The position numbers and the translations under genes are program-made. The notes beneath the pieces are model-generated. The model did no database searches. It was not told the DNA's origin and was given only the letters and a program-made list of their open reading frames with translations. Positions 10,961 to 19,372 of a stretch of DNA of 64,000 nucleotides are shown here, one piece after another (position 1 is the first letter of the stretch; every line of letters starts with the position of its first letter). The stretch lies in contig OX359248.1 in NCBI GenBank assembly GCA_947179485.1, positions 50,292,386-50,356,385 on the forward strand, given 5' to 3'. Origin of the DNA: Allacma fusca. Lineage: Eukaryota > Arthropoda > Collembola > Symphypleona > Sminthuridae.

Positions 10961-12075
10961 TAATTAGGACATAATTTGTCATGGGTTTTTGGCAAATATT
11001 AGGATTTTAAAGTTAATCCGGAGGGCCGAATGTGAGCACGGAGCATATCAGATTTCAGTTAGTCATTTTTGCAAATCAAAACCTATATAGCTCAGTTAGA
11101 GAGCATAGGTAGATCAGACCATCTAAAGATTATAGTATGTAAGGTGAACCAAATTTTCTCGGAAGGGCCGAATATGAGCACCGAGGTGATTAGGACAGTT
11201 TAGTTAAGGTTTGAACAAAATTTAGTCCAAAGGGCCGAGGTACATTGAGCGTGGACATATTGGCATAGTACATAAGCATACATATAAGAAAATTCTCATC
11301 CACGTAGTTTAGGGATTCAAGGGCCGAAATGTGAGCGGAATCATTGTTGTATATAAGTTTTAGTACACGTAGAATCTGAGAGGCTAGGGAGATTAGGAGG
11401 GACCTTATGGTTTAGTAGGGTTCGAGTCATTCCAAGCACGGAGGTGATCTGATGGAGTGCCGACAAAAGTACCGATAAGCCTGTGACCTACTAGAGGTAA
11501 TCGGAGAGGCTATGATTGACGCACCGATATAGGTATATGTTTGTAATGTGCCCGAGCTAGCGGATAGGTAACAGCAATGACTATTACTAGTAAGGAGGTC
11601 CATGGGTTAGTGGATAGGATAACAGGGGACATTCCAAAGCACGGAGGTTCACTTTAAAATCTATGTATGCGGTTTCCAGCTATGGCCATACATAGGGACT
11701 TTCATATTTATTACTTCTTCCATAGATGACTCATGGTTTTGAGTGCATCATAAGATTAGCCATTCTCGAAGGATTTTGCTAGAGTAGAGAGAATTGGCAT
11801 AAGAAACCACAGGCTCATGGCTTTTGAGAGTTGGTTATAGGGATAGGAATTCAGTAAAATCTGGTGCTTTCAGTTTTTATTGTCTACGTCAGATACACGC
11901 CTTGATGATGGTAGGATCGGTTCAAGGAAGTTCTTAGGTACGAATTAGGACGCGAAACATATCCTTTGGGGCAGAAGGGTAATTAGTAGCGAGGAATACA
12001 GTCCTTATTAATTCTGGGAATCATTACAGGAGTATTTAGGGAAATTTAGGCAACACCGGCCCGAATGTGAGGAGT
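10317..12075 (+). repeat. Dispersed GGGCCGA(n)TGAGC leader motif, about ten copies
   Basis: Copies are seen at about 10317, 10379, 10449, 10721, 10940, 11020, 11161, 11229, 11320 and 12055. The core is GGCCGA, 2-8 variable bases, then TGAGCG or TGAGCAC, often followed by CGGAG. Such conserved short blocks in a noncoding leader could be RNA packaging or protein-binding sites. The role is inferred. Confidence 0.65.
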
Positions 12076-12129
12076 GTTGATTGACAATAAGACTGCTAAA
12101 TTTAAGGAGTTAGACGCAACTAGCCATTG

Positions 12130-12415
12130 CAAATAAGTAAGTTTAAGAAAGGTTAAGTTTTAAGGTGAGTAAGTTTAAGAGCTTTAAGTTTTAAGGAGTA
12201 TAGGATTAAGAAGACTAAGTTTAGAGAAGGTTAAGTTTAAGAGCACTAAGTTTTAAGGGGAATAGGTTTTAAGGAGGTTAAGTTTAAGGAAAGTAAGTTT
12301 ACGACAGTTTAAGTTTTAAGGGAATTAAGTTTAAAAGCAGTTAGGTTTTAAGGAAGGAATAAGTTTTAGAGGAAATTAAGATTAGAAAAGTTTAGGTTTT
12401 AAGAAAATTCAGGTG
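12130..12415 (+). repeat. Degenerate AAGTTTTAAG repeat tract
   Basis: About fifteen or more imperfect copies of a 10-20-base word (GTTAAGTTTTAAG, GGTTTTAAGGA and variants) in near-tandem array, made almost only of A, G and T on the plus strand. It is likely unstructured RNA that grew by slippage. Confidence 0.75.
12161..12170 (+). promoter_or_regulatory. Candidate leader splice donor
   Basis: TAAG/GTGAGT is close to the ideal 5' splice site, with the intron starting at 12165. A TTTACAG acceptor-like site ends at 12783, three bases before the gag ATG. Splicing between them would remove ~620 bases of leader. Alternatively this donor could serve the downstream ORF mRNAs. Unproven without RNA data. 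Confidence 0.35.
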
Positions 12416-12785
12416 GCAACACCTAAAGGTACTCATTGGAAACGTTAAGATTACAGAAATTAAGTTTTAAGACAGGTCACAGCCAAGGTTAGGGACGTTC
12501 AGGGATTGAACATTTAGGTTATAAGCACAGAAAATTTCTTTTCCAAGTTTCATCACCAATTGGCACAATTAAGCTTAACAACTAGAGTTACATAAGCATA
12601 GGCATACAAGACAAAATTTTAGGAAACGGTTTAAGTCGAAATTTGGCATAAGTTTTAAGAAGGTTTTCAGGATTGAATTTGACAAAAGAACTCTCACAAC
12701 CGTCAAACAAATTCATAAAACCAAACTCTACGAAACGCCTTAGCATTTTTCAGCCCATCAAGAAAAAGTTAGGACGTTTACAGGT

Positions 12786-15700
12786 ATGGAACCCGAAAAG
12801 AACCAACATCCATCAAGAAGGGAACCACCACCTGCACCTTCAATACCATCACGAAGGACTACGCGATCTGCAGGACCAGTACCACAGAATGAAACAGGCT
12901 TGGAGGAAATCCTCGCCCGTAGGAAAGAGGAGAGGAAAGCAGCAAAAGCCAAAGCTAATACAGCAACGGCAGGTGTAGACCTCTCTTCAACGTCTTCAGC
13001 TTCGACATCTACAGTCATGGAAGAATCCGGCAGTACAACCCTGGCATTATCTGCACAAAGTCCATCGGGCTCGCAGGCCATGGGGCACGGAGATAATCCT
13101 GACAATAATGATGAAAGCATAGATGTGTTCCTGGACACGGTGTCAACACCTGTAACAGGTACGGCAACCAGTCCTAGACGAACACCAACAGTATCAACAG
13201 CGCAAACACCAAAGTTATCAAAAACAAAGGTGGCGCAAGGACAAAATCTCCATAGACTAGCTATGCAACGAGAATTACGCGACCTCGAGGTAACCAACCT
13301 GGAGGGCCAACAGGTCCAACAAGACCAGGGGGTTGAGGCCACAGGTGAATTCATGCTAAATGCTAGAGGAGACATGGTTTTTGTCAGTCACGATGCTGAC
13401 CCAACGATCAAGGAAATCCTGTCGCAATTCAATCAACCTGAGGAAAGACCAACTAGTAGCGCTGCCATGTCATCATTTGAAATTCTCACGGATCCTGGAA
13501 GCAATCATACAAGCGCAGAGGAGGTCGAGCAAGGATTTGCAACTCCAGAAAGTGAGATGGAAGACGTGACCAATGAATCACCCAACAATGTGGTTGTCAG
13601 CAACTTGACAAACCCAGTTGGCAACGGAGACATTCCTCAAGACACGAGAGTACAATCCCAACAGGATGTACAAAGTCAAGGAATGTGCAGCAAAGCTACT
13701 GGACAAACAGAACAACAGGTTAATCAGCAAAGCTCAACGGAATTGGATGATTTGGAAGATTCCAATAGACCAATAGCTATAGCAACAAGTACACCAGAGA
13801 TTATCCAGCCAGGGAATCTCAGTACACACTCATCATTTAGGGACAATTTAGCAATAACTCAATCGGACGAGTCAACCGAACAGAGCGAACAAGGTGACTC
13901 ACCAACAGGAGTGCCACGTACTAATAACAGTATAGGGAGTGATCGTGACCAGGTCACTACTCAATTAAATCAGCAGTTATCAAATTTAAGTATCAGTGAC
14001 CACCGTAAATCGTCACAGTCGAATACGACAGTTTCTCAACAACCAGATATACAACAACTTGTGCGAGATAGGTTTCTATCAAGACCATCTCCAGGATTTG
14101 CCAATAGAGGAGACGTAGGCTTTCAAAGGACACTCAGCCGGGTGTCTGAGTCTACAGAACAGGAAGGCCCAGTCGAGGATCAGTTACCACCGATCAGAGA
14201 AGGGCAAGATAACATCCAAAGATTGGAGGAAAATTTCATACAATTAGTGGCAGGTACAGGTGTGATAGTACCAGCGGGTTCGTTTCAACAATTAGTGACC
14301 ACCGCAGGCTTCCAACGGAACTCAGTGGAAAATTTTCTGGTAGTTCGAGGATTGGAAGGACAACTGATAGAGGTGTATCACAGGTTAGCTCAAAATCTTT
14401 ATACAGGTACAGTCCAGTGGACACATTTTTTCCTTAGATTAGCTGAAGTCACCCACAGAAGGGACAATAACAGAGATCCGAATAGGGAAGAAAGGGAAGT
14501 GTTACGTACACGTGCCTTTGAGTACGGTCGGAACGTCAGGGACAACATTTTCATCCCCACAGACGTCATCCGAAACCTTTTAGAGCACCGGGTATTGTCG
14601 TTGAGAAGTCACCAGGCACACCAGGATAGCCAGATTTTCTTCAACGATACACCTAGGTACACAACCGTGATACAATCCGGAAGACTTAGTGAAAATCTAG
14701 AATTTGGTCAACCACGACAAGAAAGACGAGTCAGCAACGAGAGCAGGCCATATCCAGAACAAGATCCAGATAACAACGGGACCACCCAGCAAGGAGTCAT
14801 CGACTCCAGTGCTGACGACATCATTAGCAGGTACCTTAGGTACGACCAACGGAATCCATCAGTAACACGGAATCCGGTTACGGGTTTATTAGAACCAGCA
14901 TCTAGATCTACGCTAAGGACCATCTCAGGCGAGTCAACCATACAACCCGTTACGTCACGAAGCATTTCACCGGAAAGCTTGAATACCAGCTCAAGCTCAA
15001 TCAACAAGGCTATAGCCCAAGCAATAGCCTCAGCGACACTTCAAGCAGGTTTAACAACCCCTCGAAATCGGAAGTCGAGTAACTCCGATCGTGACCATCT
15101 CAGACCAAGTAACCAGGTGACGGACAGTAACCAGGTAGATTACTCATCACCTAGGTCACAACCTTTCCAGAAATCGGGGAGAAGACATTACAGGGTAAAT
15201 AGTGCTGAGGAAAACAGCAACTTAAAACCCAGGACCAGTCCACAGGGAATTACGACACGTGAGAGACCGAGCAACAGCCGTTGCGAGACAGCCATTCAGA
15301 AGGGTAGCCCAAGAGCACCCACTACATCACCTACAGTCCAGACAGGTAATCGGACACCAGCAGGGAGCTCTGCGGCACAACCGAGAGTGACCCCGAGGTC
15401 TAGTAATTCCTGTCGCTCCACACCTACAACAGGTGAAAGAGGGCAGTCAAGCCGACACAGCAACTCTCACGAGACAACACAGCAAATCAACCCAGTACAC
15501 ATCTCACCAACCAGTCAGAATAGACAGGTTTCAACGGAAAATACGCCAAGGAACCGACCAACTCAACCTAACCTGCAATTTAGACCACAACCCACCCAAG
15601 ACGATTTGGAGACACCAACTGAGGAGGTCGAGACCACCCAAATTGGTAGTACATCACAGGCTAACGTTAAGAGGGATTTAACGACAACAAAGTTGTACGT

Positions 15701-18700
15701 CAACACAGATTCCACCCAGGCAAATAACAACGAGCAACTGGTACACCGAGTTTACCAGTCACCGGGAGGTAGAATTTACGTACACCCACCCGTGCATGCG
15801 TTGCGAGCACCGCCACTTGACGTTAGTGAGACAGCTTTAAGAACATTGGTGCAAGTAGGGAGACAACTAAGAGAACAGAATCCGTCAATAACTATTGCAA
15901 ATACCATCAGAAATTCGGACACAGGTACTTACTATCAGGCATTCAGACCCCAGGACAGATTTACCGTCTATCAGTCACCTAGAGGCTCGTTATACAACAG
16001 CCTACCGATAGGACGCACGGGTATACACCGCCACATTCTACGAGGTCGAGACATCCTGCAACGGGCAACCAACAACGATAGGACCATCATAGAAGGTGGA
16101 GAGCTTGTAACAGCACCACAACCACCACCTTCGGAACAAACATCTAGAAGCAACGAGTCATACGTTCAAGGTGACACCTTAAGGTCACGGACAGCAACAC
16201 CTGCATCAACGACACGCGCAGCAACGACTTTTGCAGTACCAGCTAGACCAACCGGAAGGTTCATAACCAGGTCAGCAAACCGACCAACGACACCGACAGC
16301 TCCAGCTGTCCCCGTCAGACCAAATTCAGCAGTAGCAGGACCATCTCGAGTAACAACAACTCCAACCACAAGTCAAGGTAAAGTCAGTTGGCTTGACGAC
16401 TTACAATACGGAGTTGACATTTGGACAGGACCCAGTGGCAGAGTATACACCAGCGAGAACGAAGCAACCGAAGACGAGTTAGTACCAAGCAGAATAACAG
16501 TGAGACAATACTCTAAGATCGCCCGAAAACAAGACAGATTCAGAAACCAGGGGGTAGAAAACGAAGCGACTTGGACAGGCCAAGTGAGACGCCTGATCTA
16601 TTATAACAGAAGGGACGGTATCATACAACGAAGGTTCAGACCAACTAGAGACTCAAACTTTGAAGCATTTGCAGCTACAAGAGCTGAACACGAAGAAATT
16701 GTTCTGAGTGAACACCCGATATTTACCTTCTGGAATATAATCACCCGAAGATCTTTAGATCCAGGGCAGATCTCCAGCTACATCGCACCCAATTTCAGAC
16801 TTTACCATCGACACATCAGTCTACCGAACGGCGTTCGCAGACAAAGGGTACCACCAGGCTTCTTGGAAAACATTGAGAACGAACACGACCACCAAGAGGC
16901 ATTGAATAGATTAATTCACGATCCTAACGTGGAAATCTTGAGTGACACGTCCAGCGAGGAAGAAGAAGAGCAGGTAGTACAGAGAGACACTCCGAGACGT
17001 GAGAGTGGTCAGCATAACAGTGCACAGTCTAGTGAAGAGACAGAGCACATCTTCATTGGAGTTGACGAAGAGGACTTCATTATCCCAGAAGTACCAGGTC
17101 AATTCACTATAAGAATTTCTATAGACGACGCTTACGACGCTGCGTTCAGAGCAATTGAAAGAGACGAAGAACTACAAGAGGAAGTCCGATTTGTGGATAA
17201 TACCGGAGAAACTCACTTCTTCCCAAGAATCCGACTTCGAGACCTTAGTCCGGAAACTCAAGTTGTACTCACTCAAGTAAGAAAGAGACGTAAACCATTA
17301 CGAGCACGCCGTCAAATCGGAAATAACCAACCCAGACCACCAGGCCCAGGACCAAGTGGATCAGGGAGAGGAAACCAGCCGAGAGGAGCTAACAACAACA
17401 ACTCCCACAACCAGCGACCATCTCAATCAAGGTCAAATCCAGGTCGAGGAGGCTCAAGAGGAGGTAGACACATCGGAGGCAGACGGAGAGCAAGGAGCGA
17501 CCCCGGAAGTTCCGGAGGAAGTAGCTCATCATCCAGCTCCAGTAGTAGCAACCCAAGTAACCCTCACGACTTTGAAGCCTTCGACAACTGGAGGAATAGA
17601 CAGATTGTAAACAGAAATAACATCTTCAACCAGGTTAACGTCAACATCATCAACCCATACGTACCAATCAATCCAAATCAGGGAGTACGTATCGAAGACG
17701 TTGCAGACGAAGAGCAGGTACGAATAATTCCAAGGAGACATCTGGACGACGACATGACCGCCCTCATGTTTCCCAAAGTAGAATTCAAACCGGGTGTAGA
17801 TGACCCAGAGACAGCCTTCGCAACAGCCGAACTCCAGACCAACAGGTTCGGAGGAGATACCATCATAACCAGGATGCAATACGTGCAGATCATCTTTGAC
17901 CCACCCGTCAGGGATTGGATCAGAAATTGGATAGCAGAGCGGAGATTACATGAGGAACAACCATACGACACCATTGACTGGGACGAATTCAGAGAGGAAT
18001 TCCTGATAAGGTATAGTATTACCGACCAAATGATACGTACGCTGATGGAAAAGCGAAAGATGCACACAGATGAGGACCCATGTGCATACATAGATGCGAA
18101 ATTAGCACTAATCAATAGAGTCGACAGATTTATGCCCGAGATGGAGAAAATCAGACTCTTACGTGCAGGATTAACATCCGAATACATAGTCTTCTGTCGA
18201 GGATGGACAGCGGAGACTGTAGCAGATTTTGTAATTGGAATTAAACAATACGATGAAGATCGAAAAACAGATGGAGCAGAGTCCATTGAAACAAGATTTG
18301 TCAAAGTACAAGAAATGTTGGAGAAATTGACCTCTGGAATGAAAGCAGCTCCAACGGAAACAACCGTCGTGAAAGTAGCTGCAGTAAGAGAACAACAGGA
18401 TTATCGGAGACCTGAAAATAGACCCAATGACCAACGAGGCCGAAGTCCAGGTCAGGGAAACTTCAACAACTCACGGAATTCCAGTCCAGGTTACAGTAAC
18501 AATAGCAACTACCCGGACAGGGGACGTAACAATCAAAGTTACGATGACCGAAGGAATTATGGAAACCGAGGTAGATCTCCAACACCTGAGAGATTCTACA
18601 ATAATCAAGATAGGAGTAGGCCTCAGTACAGAAATGATGGCAACAACTCCAACAACCAAGGTTACCCTCAGAGGAACCAAAATTTTGGATCTAGACAAAG

Positions 18701-19352
18701 TCCGAACCGACAATACTATAACAACAGCCCTAGCAACCAGGGAAATCGTCAATGGAATGACCAACAGATGAACCAAGGATACAACCAATCCTACAACGGC
18801 TATAACAGCCAAGGATTTCATCAAACTCAAGGCTTCATGCCACCTCAAGGGTTCAATCCGAATCAAGGATACCCGCCACAACAGAGTTATGCACCGTATC
18901 AAGGTTATGCACCCACCCAAGGGTATGGACCATCTCAAGGATACGTACCACAACAAGGATACGGTCCAGGACAAAATGCTGGGTACGCCAACCCTGGCAT
19001 GCAACAAATTCAGGCCAACCCACAAGGTTATCAGAACCAGGGTTATCAGCCGAACAATAACCAAGGAGGTCAACGACCCCAACAGTACAACAACAATAAC
19101 AACAGGAGTAGAACTAACTCCAGGGACCGGAACAGCCAAAGTAATGACAGAAACAACTCCTGGAGGAATCAATCAGACCGCCAGGAGCAGTCACAACCGA
19201 TACCGGGACAATTGGCGCTAGAATCCACTCAAACCGACATAAAGTGTTTCGGATGTGGAGAAATGGGCCACCTGAGGAGGAATTGCCCACACAAAAGACA
19301 ATCTAGCCCATATCCGTCGGGAAACTCACAGAGGGGGACGCACCCCCAGTAA
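12786..19352 (+). CDS. gag: Giant Gag polyprotein (2188 aa)
   Basis: The ATG at 12786 opens a single frame to TAA at 19350. The first ~1640 residues are mostly disordered (Ser, Thr, Gln, Asn, Pro, Arg), with two folded-looking islands: a helical block at about 480-620 and a block at about 1205-1370. A motif VYQSPGGRIY (about 989) recurs as VYQSPRGSLY (about 1061) and IWTGPSGRVY (about 1212). A Ser run and a Gly/Arg-rich segment lie near 1520-1590. The capsid-like helical domain (retrotransposon Gag type) is at about 1655-1850. It is followed by a Gln/Asn/Tyr/Gly-rich prion-like domain (1880-2140) with tandem QGY repeats and a CX2CX4HX4C zinc knuckle (2154-2167). Typical Ty3/gypsy Gag is 300-700 aa. 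It would assemble particles and bind genomic RNA; the role of the long N-terminus is unknown. Confidence 0.9.
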   Translation: MEPEKNQHPSRREPPPAPSIPSRRTTRSAGPVPQNETGLEEILARRKEERKAAKAKANTATAGVDLSSTSSASTSTVMEESGSTTLALSAQSPSGSQAMGHGDNPDNNDESIDVFLDTVSTPVTGTATSPRRTPTVSTAQTPKLSKTKVAQGQNLHRLAMQRELRDLEVTNLEGQQVQQDQGVEATGEFMLNARGDMVFVSHDADPTIKEILSQFNQPEERPTSSAAMSSFEILTDPGSNHTSAEEVEQGFATPESEMEDVTNESPNNVVVSNLTNPVGNGDIPQDTRVQSQQDVQSQGMCSKATGQTEQQVNQQSSTELDDLEDSNRPIAIATSTPEIIQPGNLSTHSSFRDNLAITQSDESTEQSEQGDSPTGVPRTNNSIGSDRDQVTTQLNQQLSNLSISDHRKSSQSNTTVSQQPDIQQLVRDRFLSRPSPGFANRGDVGFQRTLSRVSESTEQEGPVEDQLPPIREGQDNIQRLEENFIQLVAGTGVIVPAGSFQQLVTTAGFQRNSVENFLVVRGLEGQLIEVYHRLAQNLYTGTVQWTHFFLRLAEVTHRRDNNRDPNREEREVLRTRAFEYGRNVRDNIFIPTDVIRNLLEHRVLSLRSHQAHQDSQIFFNDTPRYTTVIQSGRLSENLEFGQPRQERRVSNESRPYPEQDPDNNGTTQQGVIDSSADDIISRYLRYDQRNPSVTRNPVTGLLEPASRSTLRTISGESTIQPVTSRSISPESLNTSSSSINKAIAQAIASATLQAGLTTPRNRKSSNSDRDHLRPSNQVTDSNQVDYSSPRSQPFQKSGRRHYRVNSAEENSNLKPRTSPQGITTRERPSNSRCETAIQKGSPRAPTTSPTVQTGNRTPAGSSAAQPRVTPRSSNSCRSTPTTGERGQSSRHSNSHETTQQINPVHISPTSQNRQVSTENTPRNRPTQPNLQFRPQPTQDDLETPTEEVETTQIGSTSQANVKRDLTTTKLYVNTDSTQANNNEQLVHRVYQSPGGRIYVHPPVHALRAPPLDVSETALRTLVQVGRQLREQNPSITIANTIRNSDTGTYYQAFRPQDRFTVYQSPRGSLYNSLPIGRTGIHRHILRGRDILQRATNNDRTIIEGGELVTAPQPPPSEQTSRSNESYVQGDTLRSRTATPASTTRAATTFAVPARPTGRFITRSANRPTTPTAPAVPVRPNSAVAGPSRVTTTPTTSQGKVSWLDDLQYGVDIWTGPSGRVYTSENEATEDELVPSRITVRQYSKIARKQDRFRNQGVENEATWTGQVRRLIYYNRRDGIIQRRFRPTRDSNFEAFAATRAEHEEIVLSEHPIFTFWNIITRRSLDPGQISSYIAPNFRLYHRHISLPNGVRRQRVPPGFLENIENEHDHQEALNRLIHDPNVEILSDTSSEEEEEQVVQRDTPRRESGQHNSAQSSEETEHIFIGVDEEDFIIPEVPGQFTIRISIDDAYDAAFRAIERDEELQEEVRFVDNTGETHFFPRIRLRDLSPETQVVLTQVRKRRKPLRARRQIGNNQPRPPGPGPSGSGRGNQPRGANNNNSHNQRPSQSRSNPGRGGSRGGRHIGGRRRARSDPGSSGGSSSSSSSSSSNPSNPHDFEAFDNWRNRQIVNRNNIFNQVNVNIINPYVPINPNQGVRIEDVADEEQVRIIPRRHLDDDMTALMFPKVEFKPGVDDPETAFATAELQTNRFGGDTIITRMQYVQIIFDPPVRDWIRNWIAERRLHEEQPYDTIDWDEFREEFLIRYSITDQMIRTLMEKRKMHTDEDPCAYIDAKLALINRVDRFMPEMEKIRLLRAGLTSEYIVFCRGWTAETVADFVIGIKQYDEDRKTDGAESIETRFVKVQEMLEKLTSGMKAAPTETTVVKVAAVREQQDYRRPENRPNDQRGRSPGQGNFNNSRNSSPGYSNNSNYPDRGRNNQSYDDRRNYGNRGRSPTPERFYNNQDRSRPQYRNDGNNSNNQGYPQRNQNFGSRQSPNRQYYNNSPSNQGNRQWNDQQMNQGYNQSYNGYNSQGFHQTQGFMPPQGFNPNQGYPPQQSYAPYQGYAPTQGYGPSQGYVPQQGYGPGQNAGYANPGMQQIQANPQGYQNQGYQPNNNQGGQRPQQYNNNNNRSRTNSRDRNSQSNDRNNSWRNQSDRQEQSQPIPGQLALESTQTDIKCFGCGEMGHLRRNCPHKRQSSPYPSGNSQRGTHPQ
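19245..19286 (+). other. Zinc-knuckle codons of Gag (nucleocapsid)
   Basis: Encodes CFGCGEMGHLRRNC, a perfect CCHC knuckle, as found in retroviral and Ty3/gypsy nucleocapsids. It ends about 21 codons before the gag stop. Confidence 0.93.
19307..19352 (+). promoter_or_regulatory. gag-pol frame overlap with GC hairpin
   Basis: The pol frame is -1 relative to gag and opens after a TAG at 19304, so gag and pol overlap for ~46 nt before the gag TAA. Inside lies a perfect hairpin: GGGGG (19333-19337), loop ACGCA, CCCCC (19343-19347). No canonical X-XXY-YYZ slippery heptamer is obvious, but G5 and C5 runs can slip. The alternative is re-initiation at the pol ATG 20 nt after the gag stop. Confidence 0.5.
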
Positions 19353-19372
19353 TTAAAGATATCCAAGAAAGA

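Larger units (their letters stand above)
9657..12785 (+). other. 3.1-kb repeat-rich 5' leader of the retrotransposon
   Basis: This is the noncoding region between the primer site and gag. It holds many ATGs that would block scanning ribosomes, so the leader is probably spliced or bypassed. Three kinds of structure are visible: diverged repeats of ~275 bp with pyrimidine tracts (10260-10960), a scattered GGGCCGA/TGAGC motif (10317-12075), and a run of AAGTTTTAAG-like words (12130-12410). No convincing ORF is present; a 77-codon frame at 10317-10550 is made of the repeats. Confidence 0.8.

Noticed and set aside
12673-12978. 101-codon plus-strand frame overlapping the gag start
   Set aside because: It begins with TTG, not ATG, and is rich in residues that simply re-read the gag and leader bases. 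The gag frame is far longer.
12758-13375. 205-codon minus-strand frame opposite the gag start (and similar ones at 17678-18304 and 18471-19172)
   Set aside because: Low-complexity mirror frames of gag. Their composition follows from the sense codons, and no independent signals support them.
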